A DNA stretch of 64,000 bases, from contig NW_008708898.1 in the NCBI RefSeq assembly GCF_000327385.1, forward strand, positions 1,451,483 to 1,515,482. The letters run 5' to 3'. The notes under the pieces were generated by a model. That model ran no database searches, was not told where the DNA came from, and saw nothing but the letters and a program-made list of their open reading frames with translations. Below, piece after piece: positions 12,400 to 26,250 of the stretch. Origin of the DNA: Lottia gigantea (lineage: Eukaryota > Mollusca > Gastropoda > Lottiidae). The stretch's first letter is position 1; each line of letters opens with the position of its first letter. The translations under genes were made by a program, and so were the position numbers.

Positions 12400-15300
12400 G
12401 CACATAGTTGTTAAAATGCAATGTTAAGTGAATTTTAAATGAAATGAAGCTTTATGACAGACTGCCTAGTACACCAAGAGATATTTTACAAAACACGGAA
12501 TCCAAGGGGAATATTGCTACTCATGTCTTTCAAGGGAAGATTGAAACAAATGATTCTGGAGTATAGAATACAATTACACAAGGTCTAAAATTTTTAAAAA
12601 ATGGAAACCGGATTCCTAGGAGTAGAATATAAGGGGTGATTCAAATGAGCATGATATGAGAGGTTCCGAAGATTCGTTTCTAACGTTTTAAGAATTTAGA
12701 TGACTTAAATGACTTGTTGAGTCGCTATAGTTGAGCCCCCATTAAAAACAGCCCCCCTGAGACCCTGGGCTAGCAACAGGCCTGGGTTGATTGATATAGT
12801 ATAATTCTTACGTGACGAAGCTTAGGGAATAAAACGCAAGACGAAATGTGGAAACCGTCAATGTCAACATAAAATAGCAGAAAAAAGTGAAGAAAATTTA
12901 GAAGAATGACTTGTAAGTAAATAAAGTCATTTCTATTATTTCATCAACATTGTAAATATTAGAGTAATAAATCACTGAACCAATGTACACGTGTTGGAAT
13001 GATGTAAAACTAAGAAACGACACATACCACAACTATATTATTACTGTTCTTGTGTCAATCTTAATAGATTGTTTTGTCACTCTGTACTTTCAAAAATTTA
13101 TTGTCTTAATTTTCTGGCATTGAATAATGATTTTCTTGAATTTCATAAAGTGAGTGATTTTTTAAACGTTATATTTTTTCATGATGTTGGCTATGAAAAA
13201 GGGCGTAAAACTATTGCTGCTTTAAACCCGAATTCTTTGTTGACTAAATCAGGCTGTCGATTCGTAAGCGCGACTTGACGTCGTATAACAGAAACCCGAA
13301 AAATAATACATTTAGTGCATTAATATTAACGAATTAATTAATAACTGGTATGATAAGTGAAATGTCGTTTTAAACCCTATTTCTTACCTGTGAATTCAGC
13401 TTTTTATACTGCATAATTAGTGAAATAGATTTTTCAAATAATATTTCTCGCTTGACTGTGAATAATAATTTGTATGTGGTCTGAATGGGAATAATTAATG
13501 AGTCTGTATTTACCATCGTGTCGTCAGTTAATGTTTAAACACACACGTCAATACGACGATTCGAACAAAGCATGTGAAACATTTAGTAATTTAATAAATT
13601 CATGTTGTCATATTTATCTGATGTCAGAGTAAGGGTCATGTTTCTTGCTTCACGTTCTGTCGTCCATTTCACCTGAAATATAATTAATTGACACGAATCG
13701 CTACCTGACAAGTTCATGTCAGCCATTTGCAGACCATTTCAGGTCACATGTTTTCTTGTATACTCGAGATGCATCGTCGCCTTCTAGCCGTTGATCGTGT
13801 GTCGCGGCCGACCAGGGGGTCCTAATGTGTGTCTATCGGGGTGGAGATTTCTTTTACACAGAGTGGGTCGGTCAAGTGCCCCAACAAGAAAGTGTTATAG
13901 AATTGAATAAAGTACCCGCCGCCAGCTTTCTGTACTGTATTTGAAGTTGTGACTTTAGATAAGTGTTCTGCTTGTGCAGTCTCTCAACTCGGGGTATCAA
14001 ATTGCATTTATATTCATTGGGAGATAAATGGGGAATATTTAAAAGTTAGATTATGTTAGTATGAATGTATTGTGTTTAAGAAGATTGGTCTGACTGTCGT
14101 CAATTTTTATCTGTACGATCTGCTGTCTCTATACACTACCTCACATTGGTTTTCAGACAAATATTGTGGATTGGGATAGGTGTTGACTAGATACCCACAA
14201 ACAACTTCAAAACAAACGCCTACTGGGCTTGACCACGGTACAAAGTACACTTTGGACGTAGCTCTTACCAAACCAAGTTAAAATTTCGTGTTTTGTACAG
14301 TTTAACATGTTCGTTTTCTTAATTTTTCAAGCAATTGTCAATGCAATTGGAAACGTGTCAGTAAGAGACCCTTTGATACAAATTCGTACGCAAGAATCTA
14401 TTCAGTATTTGAACATCATACTCCAAAACCATTTCGATTACAACGTGATAAAATGATCCACAGAATTGTCAAATGTTGAGCCCGAAAGTATCCTATCAAA
14501 ATGGTACATTAGCATAGAGATCTATAAGCATATCGTGCCGATTATTCAGATTGTTAATTTGCAAAACAAAAAAGGTGATTTCCTCTATAAATACAGACAA
14601 TATTGAACATGTCAATCTGAGCGATGAAGTGCCATATTTTAATCCATATAAAAGGAGAAAATCGAAAACTGTCCATGATGATGTTTGGTGAGAAAGAAGC
14701 ATTTGTGTGGTAATTGCTCTTATAATTAGAGATTTGTATGTCAACACTCTTTGACAGTTTGAGCCACTTATATAATTACAGTAAGAGATTTTGAAGAAGT
14801 ATATAGAAAGCTAGGATCAATATACGACAACTCAAACATGAGACAGTTCATTCCTGCAATCTTCTATTAATTTGATTAATTGCTCCAATATTGATTAATA
14901 TATATAATTAATATAGTGATTAATTAGAAAATTATATCTTCAGACAAATCTTTCTTAACTACATGCCAATCAATTGTTAACTCCGCCCATTTTCTATTAT
15001 TTAAAATATATCAGTTTTAAGTAAATAAAAGCCAATCGATTTCTGTGCGACTAAAATATCCGCTCGGTTGAAAACGTTCTTATAATAGTCTTTAGTTCAT
15101 TCATATCATCACAATAACCTAGGTCAGTTGTACCATTTGAGGCACTTGCATCATTACCAACAAAATGCAGAATTGAATCTTCCTTGACAATTGGCAGCTA
15201 AATTTGACATCATAAAACCAGTCTGATGCGATAGGTTTTGAAAACAGCTCCTCTCCTATGAGCCCACGACTGTGATTTTAATGTTTGACTATTTTGATAC

Positions 15301-16642
15301 TCACAAAGAAGAGTTTGTCTGGTGATATATAAAGTGAATTGGCACGGGGACGAAACATTTGATTTGATAATGTAAATCCAGGTTTAGAAATATCCCCTAT
15401 AGACATTCAGAACTGCTGAGATCTAAATCAAAACTGTGCAGTAACCAAATCTCTTCAGATTTGTCAAGAATCTTCAAATGTATTGATCATCAACGACAAG
15501 TATTTACTCAGTCTTTAAACGTAATGCTTGCGGCTAATTCTACCACAAATACACCGTCGATTCATATTTCTGTAAAGAACATCTAGTTCCTAGCAAATGG
15601 TAAAAGTTCCACCCTCTGTGAAGAAAATCTGAAAAAGATTTAAAATCAATGCTGACAGCTCTAATGACATTTTAGAAAAAATCGATGTCTCTCTCACCAA
15701 GCTTTCATCTTTATAAGAATTTTGGATGTTTCAAATAATATTGTCACTGATTCTTCAATTCATACCCCTTCGTCTTTTGTTGTTTCTGACATTATTCTAC
15801 ACAGTATTCAGTGATTTCTATTGACTGTAAATCCCAGTAAATGTCACTTAGTTTTTCTCTTACTCGAACCGTGTGAATATTACCAAGTGTACTGTCTGAA
15901 AAAGGCTTAGTTTTTCCTTGATGAAGAACATTAATTCAATTAACACCCAAAATATACGGAGAAGTGATCGATAATTTAGGAAAAAAAAGGGAAAAGATGA
16001 GTTTATGAAAAAATATGAAATGTATCGATAAGCGATGGGGCTATTGTGTTGGATAAGGTATTTGGAAGTAGAGTTAAGTGGCCCCGAGGCTATACAAGGC
16101 TTTCTTAGTCGCTGTTCAATAATACGACGTAGAGAGGGGGTTGTTTGATGATCATATTAAGAACAATCTGTAAAGGGCTTGAGAAAAGATGTTAAGTGTG
16201 TGAGAGCGGCGGAATAACAGCCCCAGGGTAGCCCGCTGACTAAATTGCAGCATATAACCTAAGTGGATTTTGTTTGGTTTAACATGTCAAAGTATAAGAA
16301 TGAAGTCAGTGGCGATGTTGTTTTATCCCCATGTCTACACTATCATTCAATTAACGTTGTTGATATATCAAGAATCAAGAACTCTGTGTCAAACGTCACC
16401 CATAGATCCACCTTATTAACCAATCCTGTACAACAGACAGGTTAATATGGTGGGTGGCCATGGTTCTGAATCAAATTACCAACTCACAAATGTTTGTTGG
16501 TCAGCATCATCAACACAGTGTGTAGGCTATGAGGAATGACTTCCCTGTTATTGCAACAGACTTTGCCTGGTTTTTTTACCTTTTCAAGTACATGCATCTG
16601 TTACACTGGTTTGGTGTTTTAACGTTTTCAAAGTTTGTTATA
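12400..16642. other. Intergenic, no gene; motif-dense blocks
   Basis: No supportable coding sequence. Two stretches are less A+T-rich and non-repetitive: about 13740-13930, and about 16050-16260 (AGCCCCAGGGTAGCCCGC near 16219). A homeodomain-type motif cluster lies at 14873-14924 and is listed separately. The remainder is plain A+T-rich DNA. Confidence 0.5.
14873..14924. promoter_or_regulatory. Homotypic TGATTAAT cluster
   Basis: Three exact copies of TGATTAAT start at 14873, 14892 and 14917, within a stretch crowded with TAAT/ATTA cores. TGATTAAT fits PBC/Hox-type and general homeodomain binding. The setting, between Islet and SCAPER, makes regulatory use possible. A+T-rich composition raises the chance of such words, so this is a candidate only. 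Confidence 0.35.
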
Positions 16643-16898
16643 TTAAAGGGACATGTGGGAGCCTTTTATGACCAATCATACCTTAGTCTCAGAAACGGGA
16701 TTTTAATATTATAATATCGCCCAACACGAATGACACTGCCATATTTAGAAAATTCTTTATAGAAATAAGAAAAGAAATTCCTAGTTTGAGATATTTTTGA
16801 AGGAATTGTGCGATTTTCGTGTATTTCTATTTTTTCTGAGGATTTACATATATTCAAGACTCTTATCAACCTCCAAAATAGCGCATCTATCACTTTAA
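16643..16898 (+). mobile_element. TTAA-flanked MITE, copy 2
   Basis: A non-coding element of about 256 bp in the same orientation as the copy in the SCAPER intron. The left end reads TTAAAGGGACATGTGGGAG. The right end, reverse-complemented, reads TTAAAGTGATAGATGCGC and matches the left end of copy 1 at about 15 of 18 positions. TTTACATATATTCAAGACTC at 16843-16862 is shared with copy 1. Internal indels separate the copies. No open frame of element origin is visible, so it is a non-autonomous TIR element. Confidence 0.7.
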
Positions 16899-19800
16899 AA
16901 CGAATATTCTAAAACACAGGAAAGTAGAAAACTCTTAAATCATTGTTATAAGAGACCTAATAAGATCTGTCACACTGATTAAAATGAATAATTGGAGCCA
17001 TGCATGTTGGAACTCTTCGCATTGTTTCCTCTATAATATAGTTAATTACAAATTATGTAAGTTAATAATATAAATTAGAGCAATAAAATGATCGCGACTA
17101 ATTTCTTTAGGGGACAAACTCGCGACGTCATGGTGGTTCTGTACGTTATTACCTTCTACCAGACACGAAAGCACGCGCTTCAGCACGTGACTGGGACTCA
17201 CCAAACGGACTCTTGCACGACGGGATACCACATGTTATTACGAATCATTTACCAAATTTGGAATGAAACTACAATTAAAACAATAAATATGCTAATTAGG
17301 GCACTTGAGAAATGACAATTTGGGTATTTTTTGGTGAAATAAATTATTCCATCACAAACATATTTGAAAATTGTGACAGATCTCTTCAATGCATAATATT
17401 TCGACCCGCATTTCACATTCACTTCATTTCTCATCAAACCACAAATAAAGTATTGAGAACTGTGGTTTAGAAATAAAACACCAACTGTCACTATACTTGA
17501 TTTATATATTCACAATTTTCAACTGACGTAATTAATTCCTAGATAATTTAAACCAGTATATTTCGCTGAAAGATTAGATTTGGAAATTTTTAAAAAAACT
17601 TGCAATTAACATTCAAATTATTAATAATGTTATAGATATAATTAAAATCGACAGAAATATTTTAACTGACGACATTCACTGAAATTTAAAAGTTCGTAAT
17701 TTAAAAATCAAACTACACAAATCTCTAAAACTTATTTTTTATAAGCAAAGCTAACAATTAAAAATTCAACAAAAAGCTGTTTTATTCGTTTGACAGTATG
17801 TAATGCCATTTTTATAACAATTTAGTATGGAAAAAATACACACTTGCTTGTTTTTCATAACTGATTGGATACCATAAAAAGAGCAAATTATCCAATCTGT
17901 TACTATCCTTATCAGTTCCGAGTTTTTCATGTTTTTCTGATGATTTTGTCTCTCTGTCAAGTTGTTATCAAGAGGATACAGCTCTAGGCTAGATTCGTGT
18001 ATTGATGAGCAACGGGGGCTTTGTCATTGTTTAAATCCGTGTTCACCCACCGTATCCATCTCTCTACAGTTTCATTAAAATACTTCCTTAATAATTCATA
18101 AAATGATTTTCCCTTTCTATTTTCTATCAAACATCATTCATCTCACTGCTCGTCTGTGTATATCAATATAGGCGAAGTAGTTGAGAGGGCTGAGAGATCT
18201 ATCTTTCTTATTGCTCGTAGATACTGAGGATAGCATCTGTAATTAATATGCTTTTAGAAATAAGTAAGGGGGATCTTGGGCGACACAATGATATTTTCCA
18301 ATGAATTAACAGACACCTCTTTTCGCTTGATATTCTTCCCCAAATCTACCAGATGCCTTCAACTCGGCTTGGGCTAGCTCTGTACTTCAATTTTTTTTTC
18401 GGTGGCATTGCACTTTAAGCTTTAGCTTGTTGCTCGATCACCTCATACAATCAGCGGCGGTCGTGGCAGAATATCAGGAACCACTTAAATCTGGAATAAT
18501 ACTTTCATATAATGATAATAATAAACTATTACTGTCTATTTTATTATCAATATGGTACCATCACCAGTTTGTCGTTGTTCAAGAAAAGATTACCCTCTTA
18601 CCTTTCCTGTCAAATTGTCGCTTCTCCTTCATTCTGGATAAACCCTTTACGCTTGCCCACGCGTACTGTTATGCATCACAGTTTCCGTGCTTAATACATG
18701 TTAAATTTTTAATGTGAACTGAAACCAAGCCTGTGTTTAAATTGACTAGACATTACCAGATTATGTTTTGTGATCTGACTAAATATGAGTAGTACAAACA
18801 ACTTACACAATGTTTCTGAATAGAAACACCGAATTGAAACAATTCTATTCATAAATAAACAAGAAATATTGCATGACACCTTGAAATGTAGTCCTTTCAC
18901 TCACCATAAAATCCGAGGCGGTTTCGGCTATCAACCCACTAAATAAAACCCTGAAAGTCGGGCTTGAACTATGAAAATTCGAAATTAATTTGTCTTGTGC
19001 TACAACTGATACATATTAACTTCTATATAAAATACAAATTTGATTGTCCAAATAATCTAACTTATGGCATGATTTTAATATTTCTGATTTGGATCTCAAA
19101 TTATTTTCTGTTCTAAACAAAGTGAGCAACGTCCGAATTGTGCACGTAGACCTTAGACTGGAGCTCCGATACAATACTTCCTTATCGCTCTTTCAAAATC
19201 TGATCGTTATGCCATATTAGTATAACAGATGGTAACATGTTCCATCCGTCATAAACCAAGTGTGTTTTCCAACATTGAAGAGCTCTACATCCGCTTGTTT
19301 ATCTCTCGACGTAGGTTGGCGGGCAAATTGGGGACAAACAAATATGGCCGCCAGTGAAATTGACGTCACTTGTATAGAGGGGGTCAAGAGATAATCAGTT
19401 TGATACATTTTTGATGAAGCAGACGTCATTTATGAAACGGTTAATATCATCTTGTTTAAAGTGAATATGGAGGAGTACGTTTATTATTTTCTAGAGTAGA
19501 TTGTTCTACTAATTAGACTCTCGTCACATCAAGTAGCCTCTAGGGACCATCACTGTCATAGATGATCTTCAAACACAATAATGTTTTTTCTTTCATGCGG
19601 TGCCGCTTTTTTATGTCACATCTTTTCATTCGCTTAAATTTCTTAAACTATTTGTTGATTCGATGCATCATTTTAAACTCCCAATCATCTTGCCAACCGG
19701 GAACACATGGGTCTCATATGCTTACCTGGGAGCTACAATAACTGTCGATAAAACCAAAAAAAAGGCTATTACATTTCAAGAGAAAAAATATCATGAACTG

Positions 19801-22800
19801 GAATTGTGATTATTAAGTTTTAATGATGAAATATTATGATGATCACACCAAAAAGCCTCAATTTAATCCATATATATATCAGCTGTTTAGATTTCACGTC
19901 TGTATTTGACAATTTCCCGCCATTTGAAACAGCGCGAGATTACACTCTCCTGAGACCGTCTCGGACCTGATGAGTTAATTCATTAATGAATGATTAGAAA
20001 CTAAAGTCCAATCTCACCTGGGTATTGCTGTTTCTATTTTCAATTATTTTTAGTACTACAAGGCTAAAAACAGTAGCCTACAACTGACAACTACAACCAC
20101 TGAACTTCTAACCATATTCCTAAAAAAACAAATTGGGTGTTATGCAGCAAGGCCCGGAATCAAATTCATAAAGTTACTTGTTCTTATATTTCAAGACGAG
20201 GAAAAGAAAGCTTGGTTTGTAGATTTTATTCGGGGTATATCTCATTTATACGCTCGAAATGTGAATATATTTGTTCATGTCCTTAAATAAGTCATGGACG
20301 TGTATATTATATTATGACGTCATTCACCGTCAACATAATAATATAGTGTGGTATAATCCTATTCCTAATAGCGTGACACTATACTGTTTTTCCACTTTAT
20401 AATGAAAAGTCAATTTGGACTTGGTGAATTGTGACTTCTACATTGTTCAGGATTTCATCTCATTTGTCATTATCTGTATTCTGTTATCTATGGAATCAGA
20501 TCGGTTTAAACACAGATTAGGACAAACCAGACGGTCTAACGATCTGGAATATAGCAGTATTTATTTACAGTTGGAACATGACAATTACGTCTTAAGTCTC
20601 GGTTTACATATATATCAAATGTGTTCACGTCATTTTAAAGATTGGGACTGTTTATTCTCAAATTCTAACATCATTAACAGTGAGATCTATCGAATACTAG
20701 TATGCAGCAAGCATTGATATATTAAATGAAAATTATTAGCTCTGTTGATTCTCTGAAAACATGTGGAGTTGACCAACCCCGTCACAAACTAGTATCACGT
20801 GTTATCACAAAAATAGTACTTGTGAGAAAAAAATACAATTTATACGGAATTTGATATCTTAATAATTCTATCAGAATAATGCATCTGTGGGTACTTCGTA
20901 AATATATCTCCCATAGGCAAACTTTTATCACTTCCATTAAAAATAAAAAAATTCTCACCATATCTTGATGAATTTGTTTTCATTTACCTTGATTAATATG
21001 TCAGAAAGCTTATGTTAGATGATTATATTTTAAAGGTGAGAGATCTTCATTTTAATCTCTACCATTAGTGGCCTTTATTTTAATATTTAGCTCTGAAATA
21101 TGGCCATTAGTACCCCTTTATAGAATCATTAACACTAATTTTAACAATTTAAAGGCAATAAATCATAAATAACCTCCATCTTAGTATGAATGAATTTGAG
21201 TTTTACGAGAAACGCTTGAGATAATTTTCTCATGAATGAAGTGAAATTGTCCAATTGTGGATAACAATGGGGAAGGGGTGTACTTGGTGTAAGACCATTT
21301 CAACTCATTCAAATACAATATACCACCTCGAACTTGGCTGCAAATTATTGGCGGACAATAAGTACAAGAGATATTATCTGTATTTACACCATGTAAGTCT
21401 TAGATTCAAGTGATTTAATCTTAACACACAGAGCTTTACCAAGGTGAACGATCTGATGACCCGAAACGAAGCTTTGATTATCCAGTAATTACTGTATCGC
21501 CCAGCATTGATGATCAATGTACACAAGCTTTTAACAAATTATGTCTGGTTGACCGAGGACAGAAATAAGCCAATCAAATTGTTATCAGTAGTTATTATCT
21601 AGTGTTAGAGAGTTATGGTTCGTGATTTTGAGAATGTGTTTGATGTGCTTCGACTGCCTCTTGACCAATCAACTGTAACGCAGATGAAAGAAATTCGAAC
21701 TCAAAATATTTTTTTAAAAATGAATACTTAAAAGACGAGTTTCGATGGATGGAAGATAACGACTTTGTAGATCTAATGCAATTATCTGCAATGGTTATTC
21801 AGGTTTAAGCAATTTGAGTGCGGTTGAGTTTAAAGAATAGACTTTTTATGCCGACTATTTCAGAACAAAAAGGGAGATAATTGCTGATATACCTAGCAGG
21901 AAATTAGTGATCACAGATCAAAGAAGAGTATTTTAAAGGATCCAGGAACAGCAAGGTCCTCTTTCAAAGTAATGTATTATATATATCATTTTACATTATT
22001 AGGCAAATTTTCTTCCTTTAACTATATAAGTTTTATCTTGAACTGGAAAATTTCCTGACAGTTTCGTCGGTTTGAGAATATTGCATGTTAAGCTGATTAA
22101 AAAAAAGGTATAAGGACAGATATAAAGGACACGGAAAATAAAGGTAATAAAAACATCAAATTCCATTCAGAACCCAAATAATACCTGACAACTTGGGCAA
22201 ACCCCTTCCCATTGCTATAGTAGTTTTGGAATCGTTTTACAGAAGACAAACTTCATATAGGAATTCCGACGCCATGTATTTGACCACTCATAAAATGTAT
22301 TTATATTGTAAGACTAGCATCATAGTACTATAGGTGAGAAAGTACGTCCATAGTAAAATTACAAACCACGAATATTTCTAATCCAAATACCTTACTCATC
22401 AACCCTTTTACAAGTCACAAGGTTAAATTTTAGATAAATAATATATAATATACTTTCTAACTTCACTATTTACACATATTCATTCTAATAGTAGACTTTA
22501 ACCCCTAGCATCAATAGAAAGTTAAATAACACTGGTCCTTGACTTGAAGGCGTCACCCCCGATTACAATGCACTAGAGTTATTGTGTCGCCATATTGTAA
22601 AGACATTTGTCGTCGATCTGTTTTTTATACAGGCCCTACATCTTAAAGTAAATATAACATGATTGAAGGTGTACACGATCGTAATAAAGAGGTACAAGGA
22701 AGATCCGCCCCAACTTTTGTACCAAATATAATAACAAGAAAGTAAACCGCCTTTCTGTAAACCTTGGTGTCCATTTACACGTCACGTTTGGCGTCAAAAT

Positions 22801-25800
22801 CGTCACAAAAACAGGCGACAGCTAGGCGCTCGAGGACGATAGACATGAAAGTTCGAACCAAGTGCATAATACTCCTGTAGAAGGTGTCTTAGCGATTGGC
22901 AGCAAGCAAATGCTCGACTGATTCGTTGTCGTTTTCAGAATAACCATACGTGTGTGTAAATTCACAGTACTCTCGTTTTACGTTTCGGCAAAATCGACAC
23001 CCGAAAAATAACAAAAGTTCCTATTTCGACTCATAAATTGCTATTCTTTTTAAGGTAAAAGTTTTCTGTCGCTTTGGTCACCATCGTATCAGTATTGCCA
23101 TGTGATCGTTTCAAAGAAACTGTGTAGGTGGAACTTCAAAATACTCCGGTTCCCATGTGTGTCAAAACAAAACAGTTATCATTCAAAACCTATTTTTATC
23201 CAACACAAAAGCTAACCTACTTTTTTGGAAATCTTTTAATTAACTCGAATCCAAAATCGCCACGTGCATTTGATATCTTCTAAAACGCAATTTTTAAAAG
23301 TTCTAAACGTGCCCAAATGTAATAATATTTTCAACTTTCAGATATGAAAGTCTTTGTGAAGTCATTAATTGATGTATTGAAATTTTAAGTAGGCGACTGA
23401 ATGGACACAGAATATTGAAGAATTATCTGTTAATCCGCGATTAAATTAATCTCTATTTCATTTTTAATTTCAAATTTGTATTATCTCCTTTTACTAAAGA
23501 AAAAAAATTGTTTTGAACGCCGTGTGCCCTAGAACTAGACTATACGAGGGTCGACATGAAAATTATAAAAAAAAATATAATAGATGATGCACTATCTGAG
23601 AAAAATAACACGATTTTCTAAACCTCAATAGAAACAACGACCTTCACAATATTATCAACAAACATGAAAAAGGGTTCTAATCCAACTTCAGAAAATAGAC
23701 GGGTTTGGTATAAGATGAGTTATTATTGATAAGAAGACAATATCAGAAATAGACTGATTTCTGTTTACCGGGTAGCATCAGACAAAATCCAAGCATCATG
23801 AAAAAATAATTTACATTTACCATGAAGATATCGTCAAACTAATGCTTTTGTATGACCGGCAGTTAAACGTTCTAATTTTAGAAAAATTCATTTGGATAAA
23901 TCGTCATACCAGGAACACAACTGACAGTTATTACTAACTTACTTATTAGTAAATAATTTATTTATTTATCTGTGTCAATTGGGTGTCTGATCCACGATAA
24001 GTACTGAAGTTTTAACACTTTAACTATAATTAGGCTACTAGGCTTATAATATCAGTCAAATTAGCCTCGGATAATCCCCATTGCATCAGTTCATTATGGC
24101 GGGAAATGGGTTAATATAACTTGCAGATTTACTACGGATTTTATATTCATAAAGTAGAAGCACAATAGAGTTTGTCTCTAATATAACTGGAGATATTGGT
24201 GACTGAGCTTTGGGTTTTTAATTTAACTCTAAGTCTGTACATCCTTATAATGTGAAAATGTGTACCTTTGTGTAGAACACAATTCAGAGTTTTACATTCT
24301 ATCGGAACCTGGTGGAAGACCATACCATATGTAACATGCTACACAATGAGGAAAAGGCATGGTTCTGTTTACCAGCTGCTGTAACTATTGGCAATGAAAT
24401 TCTCTTTTGATTGACACTTTATTTACCTGACCACCCAAATTATACTGACCACGGCACGCGTCAGACAGAAGAATCACATAATCTGCTATTGGATTTGGCA
24501 CAAAGAATGTGATATATTTCTTACTGTTTATTATTATATAGCTATTATTTTCATTTGCTATGGTACCCTTTGACAGGTAAATTTGAGGGAATTATTTAAA
24601 TAGAATAATTAAATCTTTCCATATGATGCACGTATTTACAACAGGTTCTAAAGATTTATTGACAAATTATACCTGAAATAAACGAACAGATTGGAAATGA
24701 AATGATATGCAACGATTTTATTTTACCTATTGAATATAGGACGATTCTGCTGACCATGATATCGAGCATAATAACTAATGATAAAAACACACTGTGTCAA
24801 ATTAGATGTCTCGGTGAGAAAAATATACATAGAAAGTAAAAACGTGTCAGGAATAGATTTCTGACATCGCAATAAATACGTGAAAACTGAGAGACAATTT
24901 CACTTTACTGCGGAACTAAACATTTCCTGAAATATTATCCGATAAAGGGAACCGGACGTAAAAGTCAGACCTATTCCATTTCTAACTCAGACTTTTTCAA
25001 TTCCCCAACCAAAATTAACTTGGAACTTCTTTCATTATTACGTATTTTTGACACGCTAAATAGACATTTATTTATGAGTGAACAGAGATTATGGTATGCG
25101 TTGGAATTCAGTGTTGTTCAAACTGAAGAATTCCATAAGTTAATTGTATATTTGGTTGATGAAGTAGTCCATAATCAGTTGTGACAGACGTCCAATTTCT
25201 ACCTATCTCCTCCCCACAACTATTTGGCAATAACTTGATAAATATGACTGTTTCAAATATATATCCTGCCATCTTGTGGAAGTTTGACGAACGACTTCAC
25301 AAGTAAAGTGTCTTATTTGAACAATATTCATTAACTCTGTGATTTATAACCGCAAGCTTTTTGGCAACTCTTTTATTTTTTCAAGCAAAAAAATTGAAAA
25401 GATTCATAATATTTTGAGTTTGTTTTCACACATTCTTAAAAAATGTCTTAAACTTCAGCTATCTCTGATGCATCATGTTTAACATATTATTTAAATCAAT
25501 GACAAAGTCAGACTTTAACGTTTTTCATTCCCAATGTACAGATTGTTACTGTTCTAATAAGAAACAGAATTAACCTAAAACCCAAACCCTTGGCCTATAA
25601 GGATATGCCTGTCGAGTTTTTTTGGCACTGATTACTACTATCGTATTGCCAAAATTAAAATCAAACATGAGGCTCATCAGGTGTAAAACTTGAAAATAAA
25701 GGCTTGATTGGCCAATGCTCACCGAAATGTTGTTCACTATTTGCAATTGACTCCAGTTCCCATGAAATGACATATATCTGAAATTTCTTTGTAAAGATGA

Positions 25801-25900
25801 AGAATTTGATTTTAAAGCCAACATGATTTGCTATACCTAAATAGACCAGACAATATAACGCAATAGTCAACATACTCTAGACCTCCTCGTCCATTTTAGA
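16899..25900. other. Intergenic, no gene; scattered candidate regulatory blocks
   Basis: About 9 kb of A+T-rich DNA. Short open frames (the longest about 100 codons, near 20415-20717) resemble nothing I know. Less A+T-rich, non-repetitive stretches occur at about 17960-18250, 19120-19440 (listed separately) and 22680-22960. The last has clustered CGTCA-type words and the sequence GGCGACAGCTAGGCGCTCGA. A third CRE palindrome TGACGTCA lies at 20315-20322. No repeats of recognisable family were seen. Confidence 0.5.
19341..19428. promoter_or_regulatory. CRE/YY1-like regulatory block
   Basis: AATATGGCCGCC (YY1-like) starts at 19341. A full CRE palindrome TGACGTCA is at 19361-19368, and a second ACGTCA half site lies near 19423. 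GGCGGGCAAA (E2F-like) is just upstream at about 19318. Such a mix is typical of proximal promoters or enhancers, but no gene start is evident. It may be an enhancer or the promoter of an unannotated non-coding RNA. Confidence 0.35.
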
Positions 25901-25959
25901 CTTTCACTGATTGCGATTCTATGAATAGGAACACTTCTGCTTACCAAGGAGTCTCCACC

Positions 25960-26250
25960 TTCTTTTATTATTGAGACCAATTTACTAAGTTTGTAAACAA
26001 TTAGTTAAGATAAATTGTTTGTTTTCTTTAGATTACCGTCATTTTGTTTACAAACGACAAGCAGATCAAACGAATCCATGCCATTTTCTTCTCATTACGC
26101 CATCATTGTTGGAAGGATTGCGTCATGGCTATTTGCCGTGACGTAAGCAGTTTATGTGTAGAGATACCGAAGCCGTAATGGGGCACGGGTCTAACTGGAG
26201 AAGACGAGAGGGGAAGGCGGGCAGGTCTATAGAAATAAACATCTTTATCA
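25960..26250. promoter_or_regulatory. Forkhead/CRE motif block
   Basis: Forkhead-type sites GTAAACAA (25993-26000) and TGTTTAC (26045-26051, within TTTGTTTACAAAC) are followed by TGACGTAA at 26139-26146. The block ends in a GC-richer stretch near 26180-26230. It is non-repetitive and less A+T-rich than its flanks. Candidate enhancer by composition and motif content only. Confidence 0.33.

Noticed and set aside
22800-22870. Possible tRNA or tRNA-derived SINE around GTTCGAACC at about 22851
   Set aside because: The B-box-like word is present, but no convincing A box, acceptor stem or anticodon arm could be folded around it.
25570-25873. Two overlapping frames on the minus strand that looked like a decayed element
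   Set aside because: No conserved motif of any transposon or gene family was recognised and no element ends were found.
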